Shown here piece by piece: positions 10,646 to 18,231 of a stretch of 64,000 nucleotides of DNA. The notes beneath the pieces are model-generated. The model searched no databases. It was not told the origin of the DNA and saw only the letters and a program-made list of their open reading frames with translations. This stretch comes from Pogonophryne albipinna (taxonomy: Eukaryota; Chordata; Actinopteri; Perciformes; Artedidraconidae). Both the position numbers and the translations under genes were made by a program. The stretch lies in contig CM053256.1 of NCBI GenBank assembly GCA_028583405.1, forward strand, positions 13,505,087 to 13,569,086, read 5' to 3'. The stretch's first letter is position 1, and the number at the start of each line of letters is the position of its first letter.

Positions 10646-11008
10646 TATTACGTTACCATTGACTGTTAGCAGGCTCAACGTCGAGTCAAGGCAACATAAT
10701 AAAGGAGACGGTAGCCGAAGTAATCAAAAGGAAGAATTTAATTAATAATTACCACCATGGTTGAACAATGGAAATATAAAGTAATGACAGACAAGAACAC
10801 ATACTGCACAGACAGGATCAGCAGCAGACAAAGGGGAAGGCAGAATACTTATACATGAGGTAATGACGAGACAAGACACACCTGGGTTAATTACAAATGG
10901 GTACACCTGGAGGGGAAACGATAAGGACTACAAAACCATAACAGGAAACTACAGCTAGACATGACACATCACACTAGGAGCGCCTGATCAGGGCACAAAC
11001 ACATAACA
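10646..11008 (-). repeat. 3' LTR of the retrotransposon
   Basis: 363 bp, starting TGTTATGTG on the minus strand and ending ...GTAATA. Differs from the other LTR at two positions seen by eye (CAACGTCG versus CAATGTCG; GAACAATGG versus GAACAAAGG). A purine tract TGGGTGTGGGGG (11020-11009, minus) directly precedes it, the expected polypurine tract. Confidence 0.92.
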
Positions 11009-11936
11009 CCCCCACACCCAACTTTATGTCCATAACCCCAAGGCGAAATGGGGGAATGAACATAAACAGAAGAGGGAAACACGAAACAATAATACTGTCA
11101 ATAGGATTCACCAGAGGCTCCCTCACATAATATGGCTTAATCATATTAACATGACACAAGCGAGTCTTCCGCCCACGATCCGGTGTCTCGATCAGGTAGT
11201 CCAAATCCCCTACTTTCTCCTTTGCATTGTGATCTCTCTGTAGCATTTTCACGTCTCCGTTCTCGGTCTTTGTATGGCAGCTAGCACGGTCCCTGACAAT
11301 GGAGGCAGAGGTAGCGGGATCCGGGTGTGGATGTGGTGCTGTGGTGTTGTGGAGTAGACTGCTGCTGCTGTTTCCATTGATCCGACCGAGGAACTCAGGC
11401 GGAGACAGAGACCCTCCTGAACACACCGTCTGGCTGGAGCGATGGTACATCTTGGGTCTGCTGTGTCTCTCCTTCACCCGCTCGCCATCTTTGTGCTTCT
11501 TTTTCTTCTTCTTCTTGAGTTTTTTCAGGAGGAGTTCTTCATCAGAAACAGCTTTGGGCTTCTCGTTAGATTCTTTCTCTGGGGAAATCACTTCTCCGTT
11601 TTCTCTTGCAATGTCATGTACAGGTGGCAGTTTGTGATTGTTGCACTCTTTGCCCTTTTCCTTCTTCTTTTCTCTGTCTTTCTCCTTTATGTGGCCTTTT
11701 TTACCATAATGGAAACACTCACGCATTTCTCCCCTCATTCCCCGCTCAGCAACCTCGCCCACACTGCCACCACCAGAGGCCACAGGCCCGTCACCCAAGC
11801 CCCACCTCGGTCTACTCTTCACACTGCGCGCGGGATAATTAGGTCTGTCAAAGAGCACTTTGTGCGTCAACACGAACTCATCCGCAAGGCTCGCAGCCAC
11901 CGAGCACTCAGTCACCTTATGTTCATTAATGTACAT
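10974..11936 (-). CDS. Gag tail + lysine-rich segment + integrase-like tail ORF
   Basis: A 320-codon open frame. Residues 1-35 continue Gag from the preceding ORF in another frame (ASLADEFVLTHK is typical of SCAN-like Gag ends). Residues ~75-90 hold a degenerate CCHC knuckle (CFHYGKKGHIKEKD; second Cys and last Cys absent). About residues 90-225 are very basic and serine-rich, with a Lys run near residue 140, unlike any Gag or Pol domain I know. Residues ~240-275 (GDLDYLIETPDRGRK, LCHVNMIKPYY) match the C-terminal end of gypsy integrases. The frame stays open across all segments and runs into the LTR. The middle segment may be captured host cDNA; the donor was not identified. Confidence 0.6.
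   Translation of the reverse strand: MYINEHKVTECSVAASLADEFVLTHKVLFDRPNYPARSVKSRPRWGLGDGPVASGGGSVGEVAERGMRGEMRECFHYGKKGHIKEKDREKKKEKGKECNNHKLPPVHDIARENGEVISPEKESNEKPKAVSDEELLLKKLKKKKKKKHKDGERVKERHSRPKMYHRSSQTVCSGGSLSPPEFLGRINGNSSSSLLHNTTAPHPHPDPATSASIVRDRASCHTKTENGDVKMLQRDHNAKEKVGDLDYLIETPDRGRKTRLCHVNMIKPYYVREPLVNPIDSIIVSCFPLLFMFIPPFRLGVMDIKLGVGVLCVCALIRRS
11009..11020 (-). promoter_or_regulatory. Polypurine tract
   Basis: The minus-strand purine-rich run TGGGTGTGGGGG lies immediately before the 3' LTR, the expected place for plus-strand priming in LTR retrotransposons. Assignment is by position. Confidence 0.55.
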
Positions 11937-12745
11937 GACTTAAACTCCTCAAGAAGCACGAGTTCCCGCATCCTAACCAAAGTGTCCACTTTCTCCGACG
12001 CGCACCAACGATCAAACAACAGCTCCTTCTCGTAAGCAAACTCCACGTAGGTCTGCACATTGTTCTTTCTAAGAGCGCGAAACCTCTGCCTATACGCCTC
12101 CGGCACAAGCTCGTAAGCCCTAAGGATAGCAGCCTTCACCACGGCGTAATCCTGGGTGTTTGGGCAAAGTGACGCGTAAACGTGTTGTGCTTTCCCGGTG
12201 AGTGCGGTCTGGAGAAGTAATGTCCACTGGTCATTAGGCCATTTCAGAGTTGTGGCTATATTTTCGAACCTAGAAAAATATTTGTCAACATCCTTCTCTG
12301 AAAATTGCGGGACCAGACGTAGGTGCCTAGTAACATCGAACCTAGCTTCAAGATGCACTGCCCGCGCCTCTACCCCAAGCCTTCCAAGCTCAAGCTCATG
12401 CACGCGCCTACGTTCTGCCTCCTCTGCTTCCCGAGCGCATAACCGCTCTGCATGTCTCAGCTGCTCGAATTTAAACTCTAGTTCCATCTTCTTCAGCAAA
12501 ACCTGGTTCTCCGAAACCGGGTCACATGTGACTACCTCCTCCTCCTCAGGTTTGCCCACAGAGCACTCCATAACCTCCTTGGCGTTCAAAGCCTCCACCA
12601 GCGCTAACCGCTGCTGCTGCTTTTTCATGCTCGGGGCAAGCCTGACACCGTAATGCTCTGCTATCCCCGATAATTCCTCCTTAGTGCACAAGCCCAACAA
12701 GTCGACCGTTGGCCTAACCACAAAATCACCTACTCTCCCAGGCAT
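11912..12745 (-). CDS. Gag of SCAN-like gypsy element
   Basis: The start is placed at MPGRVGDFVV (12745) because residues upstream in the longer frame look like untranslated leader. The N-terminal part has PTVDLLGLCTKEEL and a helical, Arg/Glu-rich coiled-coil-like stretch. The C-terminal half resembles the SCAN-like capsid region: YELVPEAYRQRFRAL, then FAYEKELLFDRWC, then RELVLLEEFKSC. SCAN domains are known to derive from Gag of this gypsy type. The frame ends at 11912; the homologous continuation is in the overlapping ORF at 11936, so Gag is broken by a frameshift (or uses ribosomal frameshifting, less likely). Gag would form the particle that packages element RNA. Confidence 0.8.
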   Translation of the reverse strand: MPGRVGDFVVRPTVDLLGLCTKEELSGIAEHYGVRLAPSMKKQQQRLALVEALNAKEVMECSVGKPEEEEVVTCDPVSENQVLLKKMELEFKFEQLRHAERLCAREAEEAERRRVHELELGRLGVEARAVHLEARFDVTRHLRLVPQFSEKDVDKYFSRFENIATTLKWPNDQWTLLLQTALTGKAQHVYASLCPNTQDYAVVKAAILRAYELVPEAYRQRFRALRKNNVQTYVEFAYEKELLFDRWCASEKVDTLVRMRELVLLEEFKSCTLMNIR

Positions 12746-13338
12746 ACCTGCCCTAGTACCGTCGCACCGGGGGAGGAAGAAACTAAAGAACCAACCCCGC
12801 TTCCACCAGCATATACGACCAACCAATTAACATATACACAAAAAAAAAAAACGGCTTCACCCTACATGTCTGTACAGTCTGTTCTTAATAACTCTGGCCA
12901 CCGCTCCCCTACCGCTATACACTAAATAGAGAAGAGCACCGGTATGACCTTCTGAAGCATCCACACTCAAAATTATTCGCAAGAGATTAACAACTGTAGT
13001 GTGTTAAAAAAAAAAACTAAAACCCATCCCTTAAACGTTTCCATCCCTCACTATCAGACCCCCTATATAACTAACTAGCTGACATACGCCGGCCTAGGAG
13101 GAGCCTGACAGGGTCTTCCTACTACCCCGACCAGCATAGACTGTATGTCTACCAGGCGAAGGAAGGAACCATAGAAAATGGTCCAGCTGCCCTAGCTGGA
13201 TGAAAACGCTCCTTATTGGAGAATTATTTACCAAGAGGGTATAAAACATGTGCCACACACACGACACTGTCAACCATAATTCAAAGTGTGGACTAAGCTC
13301 AGCGGCCACCACCAAATTCCTGCTCAAATCAGTTTGGC
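12746..13338 (-). other. Leader between primer-binding site and gag
   Basis: Transcribed but apparently non-coding leader of the LTR element (minus strand). It includes two A-rich tracts (12841-12851 and near 13008). No further domain recognised. Confidence 0.5.
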
Positions 13339-13349
13339 ACGAGCCCCCA
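13339..13349 (-). promoter_or_regulatory. Primer-binding site, tRNA-Pro-like
   Basis: TGGGGGCTCGT, read on the minus strand, starts at the first base after the LTR. These 11 nt equal the start of the tRNA-Pro primer-binding site known from murine-leukaemia-type retroviruses. Identity ends there (next bases GCCAAA), so the match is partial. Confidence 0.65.
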
Positions 13350-13712
13350 TATTACGTTACCATTGACTGTTAGCAGGCTCAATGTCGAGTCAAGGCAACA
13401 TAATAAAGGAGACGGTAGCCGAAGTAATCAAAAGGAAGAATTTAATTAATAATTACCACCATGGTTGAACAAAGGAAATATAAAGTAATGACAGACAAGA
13501 ACACATACTGCACAGACAGGATCAGCAGCAGACAAAGGGGAAGGCAGAATACTTATACATGAGGTAATGACGAGACAAGACACACCTGGGTTAATTACAA
13601 ATGGGTACACCTGGAGGGGAAACGATAAGGACTACAAAACCATAACAGGAAACTACAGCTAGACATGACACATCACACTAGGAGCGCCTGATCAGGGCAC
13701 AAACACATAACA
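13350..13712 (-). repeat. 5' LTR of the retrotransposon
   Basis: 363 bp, same length as 10646-11008 with two mismatches. On the minus strand it begins TGTTATGTG and ends next to the primer-binding site. It should carry the element's promoter, but I could not name a TATA box with confidence. Confidence 0.92.
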
Positions 13713-14098
13713 CCCCCTTTACAAGCAACTAATTGAGTACATAGATTGCACCTTGCACTATCGCCACTACATTTTTTAAAGTGCACCCAGACCTTCGATC
13801 GCTTCGCTCTGTCCGCCATGCCTGCGGGAGGCTCACAACAATAATAAGAGCGCTGTTGAGAGAGATGACGAGTGGCATTTACAGTGGCCAATCAGAGGGG
13901 TCTCAAACCGGATACATCACACAGGATGAGGGTTCCCAACCAACCAGAATGGTTTAAAGTTAAACTAAGGAAGTAGACGTAACACATATACCGATAGCTG
14001 CACCGTTTTTCCAGCGGCTTAACGGTATACCGATACCGTCCAATCAGGCACCGGTATTGACTTGGTACCGGTTCTTGATACCCATCCCTAGTAGTCAG

Positions 14099-14535
14099 TG
14101 ATGCAGTCAGTCATGTTGTTGATATCCTCTCCATGTGGCAAACAAGCACATCCCAGTCCCTGGTCTCAAAGCAGTCCTGTAGAGCCTCATTTGCCCCGTG
14201 AGTCCACGTTCTCACAGTTCTTGTTGATGCAGGCTGCAGCTGAACAAGAGGGACATATTTTGGTGCCAGTAAGACAAGGTTGTGATCCAATCTGCCAAGG
14301 GAGGGCTGTGGCATAGTATGCATCCTTAGAATTTCCATATAAAAAGTCCACATAGTTTTATTGTCTCTGGTGGGGCATTTAACATGTGTGAAGCTGGGGA
14401 GAGCTGTGTTGTTGTCCGGGATGTGTGAGTGCAGCCACGTCTCCGTATAACACATGATACTGCACTCGCAAGACTCCCACTAGGTCTGGACGCCAAGCTC
14501 GTCCATCTTATTGCCAAAAGACCTCACGTTCCAAA
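14099..14535 (-). pseudogene. LINE ORF2 endonuclease fragment, part 1
   Basis: Minus-strand translation starts IWNVRSFGNKMDELGVQT, then CYTETWLHSHIPDN (the conserved TETWL motif of LINE apurinic endonucleases) and GRLDHNLVLLAPKYVPL (the S/LDHN motif), ending in ALQDCFETRDWDVL. This is the APE domain of a CR1/L2-type element. It continues in 9000-9501 across the hAT insertion. Frameshifts and a small deletion around 14320 make it non-functional. Confidence 0.78.
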
Positions 14536-14833
14536 TTATAAGCATAAACATACTTGGAGCTGCTTGTAACAGACTGCCACCTAGCACGGTGCTATCTTGC
14601 ATTGATGAAAAGATGGATGTCTGCCTTCTTGAATATAATGGAACTAGATGGCACCTGTATTGTGTTGCTCAAATGCGAATGCATTTGAAAAGCTCCGCAG
14701 CAATGTTTCCTTTGAAACCGTCATGTCCTGGTTCCTCAACATGTTCATCAAAAGACAGTGCTTGGGGAAAGTATGAATCTAGTCATAGATGAGAGGCCCG
14801 TGCTCATTAGCTTATCTGCTAAATAGAACAAAC
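14536..14833. other. Spacer, probable dispersed-repeat scrap
   Basis: No gene. The part around 14630-14760 (AACTAGATGGCACC and following) resembles a repeat I recall as common in teleosts; I cannot name it. Confidence 0.35.
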
Positions 14834-15084
14834 CAGGGCTCGAGCTTAAGGACGTCCCGTCGTCCCGGGGCCGAAAAAAATGGTGTCGGGGAGGATAAAA
14901 AATAATTTTGGGACGAATTTGGGACGAGAGTTAAAATAAAAATACCCTGCTAACTCTAATACAAACGGCGATGAAAATGAAACCGACTGCACGTTTTGTG
15001 TAGCACACAGTTATTAAACCTCCTTGTCAACATAAACACACACGCACAAAACATTTAGAAACCCGCGAAATACACACACATGTA

Positions 15085-16297
15085 CCGTACTTTTCGGACT
15101 ATAAAGCGCACCTGCATATAAGCCGCAGCAGGGTTCGTGCACAGAGGGGATTGTCGGGAAAGAGATGGCTGTTTGAGGAAGCTCCCATTTATTAACATTT
15201 CAACAAACAAGTTGCATATTTGCATAACGTATTCAAGTGTTACCATTTAGTGCAATAGTAGCTACAGAACATGTACTGTGCTGTGTAAACTGTACTGTAT
15301 CACATAGCGTTTCAGACACACACACTTTTCAACTTTCAAACCACTGATCTACATTATAGCCTACAGTAGTACCATAACAAAAAACAAAGCTTACAGCGCT
15401 TGACGAGGCAATATCAATGGCTAAATTAAATGTGTTTTTTTAAAAGTGCAAAATAAAGTGCCTATAACACGACAGTAAGCGCGTAAGCCTAAAGTTACAG
15501 TAACACGGCTGCTTAGAATATACGGTAATCTGCCTACCAGAAAAGTCATTAATCCTCATCTTCGTCTTCTTCCTGCGTACTAAAACCAACAAAGTCCTCA
15601 TCTTCAGTGTCGGAAACGAACAGGCTCAGGGTGGCTTCGTCAGCCACTCTCCTCTCTCCTTCGTTGTCGCTCTCAAAACCAACGAACTCCTCTTCGTCAC
15701 TGTCGGAATCGAACAGCCTCTGAAGGGCCTCAGCTGTATCGGCGGCGTCCTCCTCTTCATCACGCAGCAGTCCAGCCTTTCGGAACCCGTTGGTGATCGT
15801 GGATGTTTTGACACTCCTCCACGCTGTCAGGATCCACTCGCAAACTTGAGCGAAAGTTGCTTTTCGCATGCGACCAGTTTTGGTGAATGATTTATCGCCA
15901 GATTGACTGCCTTTAACTTAAAAGCTGCATCATATGCATGTCTACGTTTGTTTTCCATAATGAGGGTTTGTGCATGAAAACTTCCTTTGCACAAACTGTC
16001 TCGCTCTCGTAATGTCTGTCTGTCTTGCTCTCGTTCTGTCTCTCGTACCACTCTCGGTTCCACTTTTACTTTTGCGCGCTACCTGTCTCACTCTTTTCCG
16101 GCCTCCAGCTTTTCCTGCTGGAGCCCGCCGCTTAAAGGTGGGGGGTGCGGACAGGCCATAGAGCCCATAGAGTTAAAGGTGGTGGACTGTAACCTGTAAA
16201 ATCCAGATTTAGGAGGTCCCCTAGTGGCCGTTAGCTGTATAAACCGCAGGGTCGAAAAATGGGGAATAAGTCGCGGCTTATAGGCCGAAAAGTACGG
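15085..16297 (-). mobile_element. pogo-like (Tc1/mariner superfamily) deletion derivative
   Basis: TIR CCGTACTTTTCGG...TATAA is matched at the right end by TTATAGGCCGAAAAGTACGG. It is flanked by TA on both sides (15083-15084, 16298-16299), the mariner-superfamily target. It codes for the two ends of a pogo-type transposase on the minus strand with the catalytic middle removed. It lies inside the hAT at 14834-17280. Confidence 0.87.
15549..16063 (-). pseudogene. pogo-like transposase, internal deletion
   Basis: The N-terminal piece (MENKRRHAYDAAFKLKAVNLAI, from about 15958) is the first helix-turn-helix of pogo/POGK-type transposases. The C-terminal piece (TFAQVCEWILTAWRSVK, then ITNGFRKAGLLR) is the region after the DDE domain, followed by an acidic tail with DSDSDEEEFVGF and DTEDEDFVGF repeats ending at 15549. 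The DDE catalytic triad is missing and the pieces are out of frame, with the junction near 15870. Confidence 0.75.
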
Positions 16298-16402
16298 TAG
16301 CTACAGCTGTGCCGCTGGCTGTGCCTGCGAATTCCTGGCCCGCAAATTTGCGGGTCTAGCTATGTACGGAGTGTGTGTATTTCGCGGGTTGAGTGATGTA
16401 CA

Positions 16403-16558
16403 ATGGCATCCCGTGGAGGAATTCTGAAATGTTTTACCGTTACATCACAAAAACGCACAGCAGAACCAGACCCTGGAGCGCCGGCCTCTTTATTTACTTA
16501 CTCCTCTTCATCCCCTATGGGTAATAAGGCTGAGATGAGAACCCTCAATCGTATTTAG
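16403..16558 (+). pseudogene. Short N-terminal hAT ORF remnant
   Basis: A 51-codon ORF, MASRGGILKCFTVTSQKR..., in the hAT element. The start resembles fish hAT proteins that begin with a short hydrophobic stretch before a zinc finger, but this one stops before any finger. Function cannot be assigned. Confidence 0.35.
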
Positions 16559-17694
16559 TCCTTAGCAATATGCTGCGCCTCTCCTCATGTAGGGATGGGT
16601 ACCGAGCCCCGGTATTAAACGGGCCCCGGGCCGGAATTATTAAAGACAGTGGTAACGTTAAGCTCCGACGTTATCGGACTTTTTATCGGTACTGGAGACA
16701 TTTAAAAAATATGTCATATGTATTATTGCTACATACACATTATATCGCAGTTTTAGTTTCACCAACTCCGTTTCTAATATGCAATAAGACTACAACATGC
16801 GTCTATGATGTATTTTCGAGCTTTCCAATCCAGACGAGATCTCTCTCTCCCGTCTGTGTGCGAGAGGGCGGGGCAGTTTGTAAAGGTCTCCTGACTGTTA
16901 CAGACTGTCATCCTGGTTAGTGGTTACTCTGGGTTCTGTCTTCAGGACACAGTGTTGGATTTTTTTTGTTAATTGGATGGGACTTTATTGGATTCAATAT
17001 TAGAGTAATTTTCTCGTTTGTGTGTTTGTTTAAATATATTTAGCCTTTGTTTATGTGATTGAATGATTTACTCAAATAAAAAGGTTGATGAATTATCATC
17101 TAATGATTTGTATGATGTTTTATTTATGTTAAAGGTCACTTTGAATGATTTTAACTAATGATAATGTAGAAAAACTAACATTTTTAAATTCGGGACGGTC
17201 CACATTAATTTCGGGACGGCTTAGATTGTATTTCGGGACGGTTCCGGGAGGATGGGGAAAAAAGTTAGTCGAGAGCCCTGGAACAAACACTAACTTTAAG
17301 ATAGCTAACTCACAAACATCACAGCGAAAAAAGTAATGTAGTTATTTACCCAATGTATGTTACTAGTGCCTAAATGCATCATTCATAGCAGGTCTTACTT
17401 TGTCAAACATTTTCATCTGGTGGCCACAGTAAACAATCAGGCTAAAGACAGCTTTAACCAGTAGCATTAGGGATGTCAAAAGAACCAATACATAGGAAAC
17501 AATGCGATTCAAGTATTCTAAAAACATGGTGTAGGTTATATAGTACCACCTACTGCCCAGTAGTACTGTCAGGGTTTGAGACGTCATCCCCGATATGATA
17601 GAAACCTGAGTTTGGGACGCAGTAAACTATCAACACCACATATTAAAGATATTGCTACATTGTGAACAACAACTCTGTATAGAAATAGGCAAGA

Positions 17695-17790
17695 GGACAG
17701 CTAGAAGAAGAAGACATACTTTATTAATCTCCAATGAGGAAATTAACTTTGTTCACTCTGGTGTTACACACATTTCTGGGTACACACATT
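17695..17790 (-). mobile_element. LINE 3' end scrap
   Basis: CATACTTTATTAATCTCCAA and GAGGAAATTAA (plus strand, i.e. antisense) resemble the conserved 3' end of CR1/L2/Rex1-type fish LINEs, also seen at 35822-35860. An AGAAGA repeat flanks it. Only the tail is present. Confidence 0.5.
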
Positions 17791-18065
17791 ACACAAACAG
17801 AGTTGTTATACAGCTAGTTAACGTTAACTGTTACCAGCTTTTTTTTTAAAAGGTTCCATAGAGTTGCAGTATAGTGAATTCAAGCTGTATTCAGTAAAAA
17901 TGTATTGGTATCAAGAATTTAGTCATCACGTTATCAAACCGGGCTTGGGTTATTTTAAAAAAAAAAGAAGCAAAAGTTACATTGCATAGTCATAGGGAAT
18001 ATTTTTTAAATGTTCACACAAATTGGGCTCCAGTAGTTTGTTGATTTTTTTTTTTCTTATCCCCC

Positions 18066-18069
18066 TTAG
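18066..18069 (+). promoter_or_regulatory. Splice acceptor of zinc-finger gene
   Basis: A long T-rich tract ending CTTATCCCCCTTAG followed by GTGCTG. It fits a vertebrate acceptor and implies one or more upstream, probably untranslated, exons outside or to the left. Confidence 0.55.
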
Positions 18070-18082
18070 GTGCTGATACATC

Positions 18083-18163
18083 ATGGAAAACCAGAGGGAT
18101 GAACGTTCAGCTCGCAAGGACATCTTCTTCAAAACCAGCCTGCTGAGAGAGTGGACACACTGA
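18083..18163 (+). promoter_or_regulatory. Upstream ORF in 5' UTR
   Basis: ATG at 18083 in good context (ATCATGG) opens 26 codons and stops at 18161-18163, 68 nt before the main start. An upstream ORF of this kind would reduce initiation at the main ATG. If the upstream exon is coding in this frame it would instead be an N-terminal extension that terminates, which is less likely. Confidence 0.4.
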
Positions 18164-18231
18164 TTCGCACATGAAAACCAATATGTGAATGTCTGGATAA
18201 CGTTTTACTTATACTTGCTCATTGAAAAGGG

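Larger units (their letters stand above)
10646..13712 (-). mobile_element. Young Ty3/gypsy-type LTR retrotransposon, pol-deleted
   Basis: Two 363-bp LTRs (10646-11008 and 13350-13712) flank a minus-strand interior, with a 5-bp TSD (CCCCC at 10641-10645 and 13713-13717). I count two differences between the LTRs over 363 bp, so insertion was recent. A tRNA-Pro-like primer-binding site adjoins the upstream LTR and a purine tract adjoins the downstream one. The interior codes for Gag and a hybrid ORF. Protease, reverse transcriptase, RNase H and the integrase core are missing, so the element must have moved using proteins of an autonomous relative. Confidence 0.93.
10445..13819 (-). pseudogene. 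BED finger exon split by LTR retrotransposon
   Basis: The exon begins at the ATG at 13819 (MADRAKRSKVWVHFKKCSG, then ligands CNLC) and continues to 13713. After the LTR element it resumes at 10645 with GNTSNLMKH and LQTRH (second ligand pair, Hx4H), ending near 10445. The glycine codons at the break are the 5-bp TSD (CCCCC on the + strand). Before insertion this was one intact BED domain of ZBED/hAT type. Now it is doubly dead: no catalytic domain and a 3-kb insertion. Confidence 0.82.
9502..14090 (-). mobile_element. 4.6-kb hAT transposon, TSD GTAGTCAG
   Basis: The TIR TAGGGATGGGTATC is seen at both ends (right end read on the minus strand) with a perfect 8-bp TSD GTAGTCAG (9494-9501, 14091-14098). 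It inserted into a LINE ORF2. The body has a single recognisable coding piece, a BED finger exon on the minus strand, itself split by an LTR retrotransposon. Without the nested 3.07 kb the element is about 1.5 kb, so it is a deletion derivative lacking the catalytic domain. Confidence 0.93.
14834..17280. mobile_element. hAT transposon, TSD GAACAAAC
   Basis: A 2.45-kb element beginning CAGGGCTCGAGCTTAAGG and ending TCGAGAGCCCTG, with a perfect TSD GAACAAAC (14826-14833, 17281-17288). Subterminal regions have repeated GGGACG motifs at both ends. It contains a pogo-like insertion (15085-16297), a short ORF at 16403-16558 and a GTAGGGATGGGTACCGAG hAT-like scrap at about 16590. No full transposase. 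Confidence 0.92.
17281..18069. other. Upstream intron or flank of zinc-finger gene
   Basis: Between the hAT and the zinc-finger exon. It contains a LINE 3'-end scrap near 17700 and finishes in a strong polypyrimidine tract with TTAG at 18066-18069, so at least its right part is probably intron of the gene that follows. Confidence 0.5.

Noticed and set aside
11299..12653. Plus-strand frames of 112-197 codons
   Set aside because: Antisense shadows of the Gag and hybrid ORFs on the minus strand.
10646..13712. Endogenous retrovirus with envelope
   Set aside because: No env or membrane-protein frame; only Gag and an integrase-like tail between the LTRs.
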